Assembly: GCA_020073145.1 (NCBI GenBank)
Contig: JAIQFS010000035.1
Location: 1 to 58,026, forward strand
Direction of reading: 5' to 3'
Length of the DNA stretch: 58,026 nucleotides
DNA from: Terriglobia bacterium
GTDB taxonomy: Bacteria; Acidobacteriota; Terriglobia; Bryobacterales; Bryobacteraceae
The notes under the pieces were generated by a model. It was not told where the DNA came from. It was given only the letters and a program-made list of their open reading frames with translations, and did no database searches. Made by a program: the position numbers and the translations under genes. Positions 40,921-48,292 of this stretch are shown piece after piece (position 1 is the stretch's first letter; each line of letters opens with the position of its first letter).

Positions 40921-42080
40921 GCGGCACCTCCCAGCATGTGCCGCTCCACGGCTTCGGTGGCAATGCGCCGCGCCGCGCCGCCATCGGAGTTGGCGACATC
41001 CTGCAGGCGGAACCAGCCTTCGCCTCCCATAATCGCCAGGGCCCTTCCGGCGTGCGCGCTTTCCGACGGATGCTCGAAACTCCGGCACATCTCCAGCAGC
41101 CGGTCGGCCAGGATGGCCGGGCGAAAATGCCCGCACGCCCGGGCAGCCATCGCGCGAACCCGCCAGTCGGTGTCCTCCAGGCCGGCCTGCAAGGCCAGTG
41201 GAATATCGCCATCCACTTGCAGGAATTGGAGGGCCTTGAAGAACTTGATTCGGACTTCCGAATTGGAGTTGCGCGCCAGGCCAACCGGGGCGCGGGCAAA
41301 TACGACGCGCTGCTGGGTCAGGACCAGTTCCAGCGCCGCCAGCGTCCGTTCGTCATTTCCGGATTGCAGTGCTTCGGCGATGAACCCGGGCAGCAGCGCC
41401 GTGTCGGCGGGCGCGAAGTGGTACATGACCATCCGCTGCCAGCCCGACATTTTTGGAGCGGCATCCAGCAGTTTCCGCTGTGCGGTCTGGTCGCTGCCTT
41501 GCAGGATGGCTTTGCGCGCTGCTTGCCGTACGGCCCCGATCCGGTGTTCCAGGCCGCGGCGCACGGCTGCCCGCGCATCTGCCGTCTCCAACTGCCCTAA
41601 CAGGGAAATCGCGCGGATGGCCCGGGCGGGGTTGCGGTGGAGGGTCTCGTGGAGCAGTTTCGGGTACAGCCCGCTGGCCTGCAGCAGGCCGATCACCCGC
41701 TGCCGCACGGATCCTTTTAAGGCCTGCACCGCATCTTCGATCACCGTGAAGAACTCCGCCGGCCATTTGCGGGATGCCTCCAGAACTTCGCGGTCTGCGG
41801 CGGGGTCGGCCAGCAGTTTGGTCAGCCGGCCGATTCGCGTGGCGCGGAACCACTCCCACCGCACGCGCACCAGTTTTCCCGCCAACAGAACCGCCACCAA
41901 AAGCGCGAAGATCGTGGATTGGACAATCACGAACGCCACCGCGTATCGGACCACCGGGTCGTCGATCTGCTGCAGACTTCGGGCCGTCAGCATAACGCAG
42001 CAGATGTAGCCCATCAGAATCGTGCCCACCAGCAGCTGCGCGATGCGCGGCCAGTTTCGTGAATAGACCAGGCGGGTCAT
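40917..42080 (-). CDS. Membrane-anchored HEAT-repeat protein
   Basis: 387 residues. Two N-terminal spans (LLVGTILMGYICCVMLTA and YAVAFVIVQSTIFALLVAVLLAG) are followed by a cytoplasmic array of HEAT-like helical pairs. Examples are ARAIRAISLLGQLETADARAAVRRGLEHRIGAVRQAARKAI and RVRAMAARACGHFRPAILADRLLEM. Such arrays are protein-binding scaffolds. It lies between the glycosyltransferase and the two-receiver regulator, coupled to both by 4-base overlaps, and could link regulator state to the synthase at the membrane (inference). Confidence 0.85.
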   Translation of the reverse strand: MTRLVYSRNWPRIAQLLVGTILMGYICCVMLTARSLQQIDDPVVRYAVAFVIVQSTIFALLVAVLLAGKLVRVRWEWFRATRIGRLTKLLADPAADREVLEASRKWPAEFFTVIEDAVQALKGSVRQRVIGLLQASGLYPKLLHETLHRNPARAIRAISLLGQLETADARAAVRRGLEHRIGAVRQAARKAILQGSDQTAQRKLLDAAPKMSGWQRMVMYHFAPADTALLPGFIAEALQSGNDERTLAALELVLTQQRVVFARAPVGLARNSNSEVRIKFFKALQFLQVDGDIPLALQAGLEDTDWRVRAMAARACGHFRPAILADRLLEMCRSFEHPSESAHAGRALAIMGGEGWFRLQDVANSDGGAARRIATEAVERHMLGGAA

Positions 42081-43507
42081 GAGCGGGCGGCCTGGCGCGC
42101 CAGACGGCGGACGCGGGCCACCACCTCGGAAGGATTGAATGGCTTGGTCAGGTAGTCATCCACGCCCAGATCGAAGGCGCGCAGGATGTCCTCTTCCTGG
42201 TGCCGCGACGAGATGATCGTGACCGGTGTGTTTTCTCCCGTCATGGTGCGGATTTCGGAGAGCACCTGGTACCCGTCGACCTCGGGCATGTTGATGTCCA
42301 GAATGACCACCGCGTAATTATGGGTGCGGACCGCTTCGAGCGCCGAAGGGCCGTCCTTGACGTGCGTGACCCGGAACCCGGCCGCGGTGAGGCTGCTGGT
42401 CAGGAAACGCGCAATCAGCATATCGTCCTCGGCCACCAGAATCTCGTTGGTCTTTGCCCCCGTCTTCTGCGGGCGGGCCGCCTGGGCCTCGTTCGAGTCG
42501 CTCGGCGCGTCCGCTTCCGTTCGCAGCAACCGCAGTTCGCCCACCGCGCGCTCGAAGCCCACCGACAGCTCCGTCAGCAGCAGATCGACTCCCACCAGCG
42601 ATCCGGTGCTGGTCAGGCCTTCGATGATGCCGCAGATTTCCTGCATCCGCAGCGCGCCCATCTGCCCGCTGCTGCCCTTCAGCGTGTGAGCCGCGCGGCG
42701 CAGAGCGGCGGTGTCTTCGTCCTCGGCGGCGTGCCGCATCTGGCCGAGCATTTCGGGCGCGCTGCTCAGGAACAAGTCGATCAGTTCTTGCATCAGGACG
42801 TCGTCGCCGCACGTGAGCTCCTGGAGCTCGCGGATGCGGTCTTTGTCGAGTGCCCGCAGTTGCGAGGGGGCTCCGGCCGTCCGCGTCGGCGCGTATTGGC
42901 CCACCACCGACTCCACTTTGTCCCGGCGAAAGGGCTTCAATAAATAGTTGTCGAAGCCCGCCGCCTTGCGCTCGCGCCGGTGCGCGGGTCCCGCATTTCC
43001 GGTCAGCCCCACAATCGGAGTGTGCCGCGCCGTTCCTTCGATCAGTCGTAGGCTGGCCGCGGTCCGGAATCCATCGATCTCCGGGGTGTCGCAGTCCAAC
43101 AGCACGATGGCATACGGGCATCGTTGGAAGGTCTCGATGGCGTCTCGCGCCGATTCGATGGCGTCCACCTGGTAGCCCGACTTCTCCAGCGATCGAACCA
43201 GCACTTTGCGGTGCAGCGGGTTGCCTTCCACCACCAGCGCCCGGCGGTCCGCGCGGGGAGCCGGAGCGCGTTCCGGCGTGGGCGGCGCGGCCGGTTTCTC
43301 AGCGAGGACGGTCGTGCCGGGAGCGGTTGGAATTTCGTGCCCCACGGGGGCCTGTTGCCGTTGGATTGCGATCCGGCTGCATTCCCCCAACAGCGCATCC
43401 ACACGCCGGCGCAACTTCTGCCGGACTTCGTCGCCGGGTGTTCCAACTCCGGTCGCCGCGACTTTCGGCGCCGGCGGCTTTCCCGCGATTTCGGACGAAT
43501 GGCTCAA
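42077..43507 (-). CDS. REC-Hpt-REC phosphotransfer regulator
   Basis: 476 residues with no output DNA-binding or enzyme domain. A disordered N-terminus (~1-85) is followed by REC1 (~88-205). REC1 has Asp138 (LLDCDTPEIDG) and Lys191, but the acidic pair is Glu94-Gly95 (VVEGN). An Hpt domain follows with His274 (AAHTLKGSSGQMGA), then REC2 (~355-476) with a full set: Glu360/Asp361/Asp362 (AEDD), Asp404 (ILDINMPEVDGY) and KPF. It looks like a phosphorelay relay/adaptor that passes phosphate and signals by protein contact, probably to the HEAT protein or synthase in the same operon. Overlaps of 4 bases at both ends. Confidence 0.92.
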   Translation of the reverse strand: MSHSSEIAGKPPAPKVAATGVGTPGDEVRQKLRRRVDALLGECSRIAIQRQQAPVGHEIPTAPGTTVLAEKPAAPPTPERAPAPRADRRALVVEGNPLHRKVLVRSLEKSGYQVDAIESARDAIETFQRCPYAIVLLDCDTPEIDGFRTAASLRLIEGTARHTPIVGLTGNAGPAHRRERKAAGFDNYLLKPFRRDKVESVVGQYAPTRTAGAPSQLRALDKDRIRELQELTCGDDVLMQELIDLFLSSAPEMLGQMRHAAEDEDTAALRRAAHTLKGSSGQMGALRMQEICGIIEGLTSTGSLVGVDLLLTELSVGFERAVGELRLLRTEADAPSDSNEAQAARPQKTGAKTNEILVAEDDMLIARFLTSSLTAAGFRVTHVKDGPSALEAVRTHNYAVVILDINMPEVDGYQVLSEIRTMTGENTPVTIISSRHQEEDILRAFDLGVDDYLTKPFNPSEVVARVRRLARQAARS

Positions 43508-45969
43508 CGCGACCCTCCGCCCGTGCCGTCGAAGCGATAGAACCGGTCGATGGCCAGAATCCCGTTGCGAATCTTCCCGTCTTGATCCTGCTGTAACTGG
43601 GAACTCACTGGCCGGCTGTGCGCCGAAACGGCATCGAGGTCGAACGCGTAGTTTTGGTAGTTGACGCCGTCGGCGACGTAGAGCCGCCGGCCGCGGTTGC
43701 TGAGGATTCCATAAACGGCGGCGTAACTGGAAGCCAGCAGATACTCGGCCTGCGGATCCCGTTGCCGTTCGGTCGCAGCCTGGGTGAACAGCGGCGATCC
43801 GAACAATTCGTTCTGGACGATCGGGCGATGGCCCAACAGATAGTACAGGGTCGGCGTGATGTCGGTGGAAAACGCCAGGCCGCCCGGATCGCTGGAGACC
43901 TGGGCGCGCAGACCGTCCGGCAGATGGATCACCAGCGGGATGCGCACGATCTCGGGATAAAGCGTGTAGGCGTGGCCCCAGCGCCCGCCCTCCCCGAGCG
44001 AGTCCCCGTGGTCGGCCGTCAGCACGATGATGCTGTGCTCGTAGAGGCCGCGCGCCTTGAGAAATTCGATGAAACTTCCGAACGCGGCGTCGATCTTCAT
44101 GACCCGCGAGGCGTACGGCGCGTAAAAGCCGCGATACCGTTCGTCATCCGGCGCCGAAGCGCCCTCTCGCTGGATCACCGAGATATGAAGGTTCTGCGGC
44201 TGCGTATAGGCGAATACCGGCTGTCCGGCCGCGGTCCGCTGGCCGATCTGCTGCTGGAGCCGTTCCAGCGTGCCTGCGAACTCAGGTGTGAGCGCCTCGG
44301 CGCCGGATTCGAGGTTCACCGCCTCCGTGGAAGGCGTCAGGATCGTTTCCAGGATCGGATCTCGGGTCAGATACGCTTGGTACCGGTCGGCGCGGATCAG
44401 TTTTTCCAGCGCATTCATGGGCGCGAACGGTGTGACATATTGTTTGTGCAGCAGCAGAGCCCCCGACCAGATCGATGGTTCGGAGAGTCCGGTGCCGCCG
44501 TAGCGCGTGAACGCGTTTTCGAAGACGGTGCTTTCTTTCGCAAAAGCTTCGATGGAAGGCGTGAATCGAACCGAAGGATTATACGGCGACAGATAGTCGC
44601 GCCGCAGGCTGTCAATGGTGAAGATGAAGATGTTCGGCAGCGGGCCGGGCGCCGCGGCGAGAGCCGGCGTCAGGTCGACCGAGACCGGCGTCACCTGGAC
44701 CGAAGCGGCGATATTCGTATTGCGGTTGAGGAACTGCAAGAAGGAATCCTGGTCGTGCCGCGGCGGCGTCAGGAATTGTTGCGCCAGCCGGAATGAGGCG
44801 TCGTAGCCCGCCCAGCGCTCCAGGGCCGGCGCGGGAACCGGCGCCCGGGCTTCCAGTCCCTTGTAAGCGACTAGAAGAACCACCGGCGCCATCAGCCACA
44901 CGAAGCTCCGGGACTGCACCCGGCGAGCCCCGATCGAATAGAAGCACGCGAAGCTGGCCAGCCAGATTCCCGCAGCCGTCAATTTCTGTAGGAGTCCATT
45001 CCAGTCGAACGCTGCCGCTTGCACCGCCAGGCCGCAGCCGACTAGCGCCAACGCCACCAGCGCCCCCGCGCCCGAGCGCCAGGAACTCACCAGCCCCAGC
45101 GTGGCCGGAGCCGCCGCTGCCCCGATTCCATCGGCCACCGGTCCCTCGGCCGCCAGGGAAAGCGCGATGCCGGCATTCACGAGCACCAGCACCAGGCTGA
45201 ACGCGATCGAAAACAGAATCTGCAGCCACCCGCTGAATCCCAGGGAGGGCCAAACCACCACCCGCAGCACCAGGCCGATTCCGCATCCCAACAACAGGTG
45301 GCAGAGCCAGAATTCGGTCTGCGCCGGCTGCCGGCAGACGCCCGCCACGCCCGTCAGGCACTCCAGCAGCAGAAACCCTCCCAGGAACACCAGCAGATGC
45401 ACCATCAGGCTCCAGCCGGCCGCGGGGGCTTCCTCGGTCAGCGAAAGACCGATGGGCCGGCGGAGGAAGAACACCGCCGCGTACAACAGCGAGACGAAGA
45501 CCGCTCCCCGCCAGGCGGCATAGTAGGAGGCGCCGCGCCCCGATGGTTTCTCGGTCCAGTGCACCTTGCAGGCGTACGTCGCCACGTCGATGGCCGCCAG
45601 CCACGCGATGGAAACCAGCGCCGATGCGCTCCACAGCAGGCTGGTGAAGTTGTTCTCCAGGTTCGCCAGCACCGGGTGGAACACCATCGTGTACGCCACC
45701 GCGATCTGATAGATGCCGAATCCCCCAGAGAGCCAGCGCGCCGCCCGTCCCCGATGCCACGGCCCGTCGAGCAGCGGGATCACCAGGGCCAGCATCGCCA
45801 GGTTCAGCCAGGGATGGATGCGTACGAACACGTCCAGCCACGGAAGCAGGCCACCCGCATGGACCTGGTGATAGGTGAAGGGCAGATAAGCCAACAGACA
45901 GTACAACGCGGTCAGGAGATAGAACCCCGCGAAGACCACCCGCGCCCCCACCAGGGCCAGTTGTTTCAC
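43504..45969 (-). CDS. Polytopic membrane protein with sulfatase-fold domain
   Basis: 821 residues. The N-terminal ~390 residues carry about ten membrane spans. The C-terminal ~400 residues are an alkaline phosphatase/sulfatase-fold domain (FIFTIDSLRRDYLSPYNPSVRFTPSIEAFA ... VLTADHGDSLGEGGRWGHAYTLYPEIVRIPLVIHLP). The nucleophile region reads GTGLSEPSIWSG. The sulfatase CxPxR formylglycine motif is absent, so a true sulfatase is unlikely. A lipid-linked phosphoethanolamine or phosphoglycerol transferase role, as for EptA/LtaS-like proteins, is more plausible. It may decorate the polymer or envelope lipids in concert with the synthase. Confidence 0.85.
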   Translation of the reverse strand: MKQLALVGARVVFAGFYLLTALYCLLAYLPFTYHQVHAGGLLPWLDVFVRIHPWLNLAMLALVIPLLDGPWHRGRAARWLSGGFGIYQIAVAYTMVFHPVLANLENNFTSLLWSASALVSIAWLAAIDVATYACKVHWTEKPSGRGASYYAAWRGAVFVSLLYAAVFFLRRPIGLSLTEEAPAAGWSLMVHLLVFLGGFLLLECLTGVAGVCRQPAQTEFWLCHLLLGCGIGLVLRVVVWPSLGFSGWLQILFSIAFSLVLVLVNAGIALSLAAEGPVADGIGAAAAPATLGLVSSWRSGAGALVALALVGCGLAVQAAAFDWNGLLQKLTAAGIWLASFACFYSIGARRVQSRSFVWLMAPVVLLVAYKGLEARAPVPAPALERWAGYDASFRLAQQFLTPPRHDQDSFLQFLNRNTNIAASVQVTPVSVDLTPALAAAPGPLPNIFIFTIDSLRRDYLSPYNPSVRFTPSIEAFAKESTVFENAFTRYGGTGLSEPSIWSGALLLHKQYVTPFAPMNALEKLIRADRYQAYLTRDPILETILTPSTEAVNLESGAEALTPEFAGTLERLQQQIGQRTAAGQPVFAYTQPQNLHISVIQREGASAPDDERYRGFYAPYASRVMKIDAAFGSFIEFLKARGLYEHSIIVLTADHGDSLGEGGRWGHAYTLYPEIVRIPLVIHLPDGLRAQVSSDPGGLAFSTDITPTLYYLLGHRPIVQNELFGSPLFTQAATERQRDPQAEYLLASSYAAVYGILSNRGRRLYVADGVNYQNYAFDLDAVSAHSRPVSSQLQQDQDGKIRNGILAIDRFYRFDGTGGGSR

Positions 45970-46856
45970 GGCCGCGCCTTTTCCAACAACGCCAGGTGTT
46001 GCGCCACTTCCACATTGCTGTGGTCGAGTTTCACGGCCTTCTGGTACTGCTGAATCGCTTGATTGAGGTCCAGGTCCTGCTCCGCGATGTTGCCGAGCGC
46101 GATGTGAAAGTCGGCGTCGCCGTCCGCCAGTTGGGCGCCGCGCAACAGATATTTCTTGGCGTCGGCCCGCTCGCCGAGCCGCTCATTGGCCAGACCCAAG
46201 ACCAGTAGCGCATCGACATTGCTCGGCGAGCCTTCCACCACGGCCGTGGCCAGCGTCTTGGCTTCCTCGGCTTTGCCCTGATGCAGGCGGACTCGCGCCA
46301 GACCGATCCGCAGATCCAGGTATTGCGGACTGAGCGCGATGCCTCGCTCATAAAGTTCCGCCGCGCGGCTGCTGTCTCCGCTGCGTTCCACCGCATGCGC
46401 CAGATAAAATAGAGAGTCGGGGTTATTCGGTTCGAAGGCCAGGCATCGCTCCAGCGCCCCGATCGCTTGCTTGTTCAGACCTTGCTTCTGGTAGGCCTGG
46501 CCGATCTGCGGACACGCTTCGATCGGCCGCGGCGCGTGAACCAGGAACTGCTCCCACATGCCGGCGGCGTCGCTGTAACGTCCCAGATGGTCGTAGATTT
46601 CGGCGAGCTGCCCGATGTAAATGTGATTCTCCGGATACGCCGTGTGCAGCTTCACCGTCGGAGCCAGCGCCCGATCCCACCTCCCGTAGTGCCGCATCAG
46701 CGCGCTTTCCTCTTGCAGCAGCCGGGACTTGGCGGGGCTGAGCGTTCCGCCGTCGGATTCCGGCGTTTTGGCCTGGAACAACCCCCAATAGAAGACACCC
46801 AATACCGCCGGAGCCAGCAAGAAGGTCAGCGCTCGGAATTTCGTGGGCAGGGGCAT
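45966..46856 (-). CDS. Membrane-anchored TPR protein
   Basis: 296 residues. One N-terminal span (FRALTFLLAPAVLGVFYWGLFQA) is followed by about six tetratricopeptide repeats (~55-290). Examples are HIYIGQLAEIYDHLGRYSDAAGMWEQFL, AYQKQGLNKQAIGALERCLAFEPNNPDSLFYLAHAVERSGDSSRAAELYERG and ALGNIAEQDLDLNQAIQQYQKAVKLDHSN. It probably acts in the periplasm, like the TPR parts of PgaA/BcsC-type export systems. The start at MPLPTKF is 7 bases after the YaiO-like stop; the upstream Met is inside that gene. It overlaps the sulfatase-fold gene by 4 bases. Confidence 0.9.
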   Translation of the reverse strand: MPLPTKFRALTFLLAPAVLGVFYWGLFQAKTPESDGGTLSPAKSRLLQEESALMRHYGRWDRALAPTVKLHTAYPENHIYIGQLAEIYDHLGRYSDAAGMWEQFLVHAPRPIEACPQIGQAYQKQGLNKQAIGALERCLAFEPNNPDSLFYLAHAVERSGDSSRAAELYERGIALSPQYLDLRIGLARVRLHQGKAEEAKTLATAVVEGSPSNVDALLVLGLANERLGERADAKKYLLRGAQLADGDADFHIALGNIAEQDLDLNQAIQQYQKAVKLDHSNVEVAQHLALLEKARP

Positions 46857-46863
46857 GGGGTGG

Positions 46864-48108
46864 TCAGAACCGGTAGAACAAGCTCGCATCCGCCAGGTAG
46901 TGGCGCAATCCGCTGATCCCGACGCGGTCTTCACGGCTATAACCCAGGTTGATCTGGCAAATCAGATACCGGCTGAGCGTATGGTAGAACTGCGTCGAAA
47001 ACGACGATGAATTCAGAATGGCGATGTCGGTCACATCGGAAACCTCGGTGGGCGATGAGCCATGCCCGTATCGCAGTCCCCAATAATCCGTTCCGTTCGC
47101 CAGGTAGCGGCGCACCTGGATCTGCACCGATTCCGAAGTCCCGGTGATGTCCGGCGTCAGAAAGGTCCGTCCGGTGAACATCCAATCGCCGAAATACTTG
47201 GTGACGGCCGCTGTGTAGATGCGGACGTTGCCGCTGAAGTGCAGCTGGCGGAAGCCCCCCGATGCCTCAATCCCATGCCCCAGGCTTTGATTGAGGTCGG
47301 CGCCAATCCGGTAGTGCGGGTATAACTCCGCGTCCGGCGAATAACCCAGATTGATGTAGCCATACGTGCCCTGGCGGAAATGCGGGTACGCGTCGATCTC
47401 CACCTGCTGGCTGGTGGAACCGAATCGATCCGCCCGGGAGAACCGCGTTATGACGGAGCCCGCCGCGGTCTGGCGGCTTAGTTGCACCTGGGACTCCTGC
47501 CAGGGCGTGCGTCCGTCGCTGAACCACTCGCTCGAATGGTCGATGCTGGCTGTCCACGCCCGCATCGAGTCGGCCAGGCCGCTGGCCAGATCGATCGCGG
47601 TTCGGTTGCCCGGATCGAACCGCAATAGGTACTTCGCCGTGGCCAGCGCCTCGCGATTTTTCTTCATGGCGCGCAGAGCCCGGGCCTGCGCCAGCAGCAG
47701 GTCGGGATCGTCCGGATGGCGCCGCAGGGCCTCTCGAGCGAGTTGCTCGGCGCGCTCGGGATGGTCCGACCACATCTCGACGTGGATCAGCGCGGGCAAG
47801 GCGTCTCCATGATCGGGTGATTTCGCGAGAACCGTCTGCAGGTCTTGACGCGCTTCATCGTAGCGGCCTTCCCAGGAAAGAATGACTCCGCGCAACACGC
47901 GCGCGTCGCTGTCCGTCGGCCGTTCCTCAAGACGTTGGTCGAGAGCCGCCAGGGCTTCGGCGCGATGGCCGTGGGTTGCCAGATCCCGCGCCGCGGCCAC
48001 TGCGTCTTGGGAGTATCCTGGGGCCGCTGCGAAACAGGAAATGGCGGCAGCCAGCAACAGGCGAATCCCCGACCCGCTGGCAAACGGGAAGCTGATGGTG
48101 ACGCTCAT
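46864..48108 (-). CDS. YaiO-family outer-membrane beta-barrel with TPR N-domain
   Basis: 414 residues. The signal peptide is IRLLLAAAISCFAAAPGYSQ. TPR-like helices at ~35-170 (AEALAALDQRLEERPTDSDARVLRGVILSWEGRYDEARQDLQTVL) precede a C-terminal barrel (~185-414) with the YaiO features: WTASIDHSSEWFSDGR, a string of aromatic strand ends such as YGYINLGYSPDAELYPHYRIGADL, and the terminal FYRF. In E. coli yaiO adjoins yaiP, a family-2 glycosyltransferase, and the same pairing is seen here. It probably forms the outer-membrane route for the polymer. It is the first gene of the six-gene operon. Confidence 0.9.
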   Translation of the reverse strand: MSVTISFPFASGSGIRLLLAAAISCFAAAPGYSQDAVAAARDLATHGHRAEALAALDQRLEERPTDSDARVLRGVILSWEGRYDEARQDLQTVLAKSPDHGDALPALIHVEMWSDHPERAEQLAREALRRHPDDPDLLLAQARALRAMKKNREALATAKYLLRFDPGNRTAIDLASGLADSMRAWTASIDHSSEWFSDGRTPWQESQVQLSRQTAAGSVITRFSRADRFGSTSQQVEIDAYPHFRQGTYGYINLGYSPDAELYPHYRIGADLNQSLGHGIEASGGFRQLHFSGNVRIYTAAVTKYFGDWMFTGRTFLTPDITGTSESVQIQVRRYLANGTDYWGLRYGHGSSPTEVSDVTDIAILNSSSFSTQFYHTLSRYLICQINLGYSREDRVGISGLRHYLADASLFYRF

Positions 48109-48292
48109 TTCGCTAATCCTGTATGCATTTTCTCGTGCTCCGCAGTTTTCCCAATAGTGCTAAAGGTACGGGTGAAGCAACAAAACACTAACCGAGGGCA
48201 TGAGAATTAACCGAAGTTAGCGCCCTCACCCTGACCGAAGAAAGGCGGGGCTGACTATCGGCGTGAGTGGTCGGCCAAAGTTGACTTTCTCT

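Noticed and set aside
44612-46015. 467-codon minus-strand frame over the sulfatase-fold gene
   Set aside because: It is a Gly/Arg-rich alternative frame; the membrane spans and sulfatase motifs are in the 43504-45969 frame.
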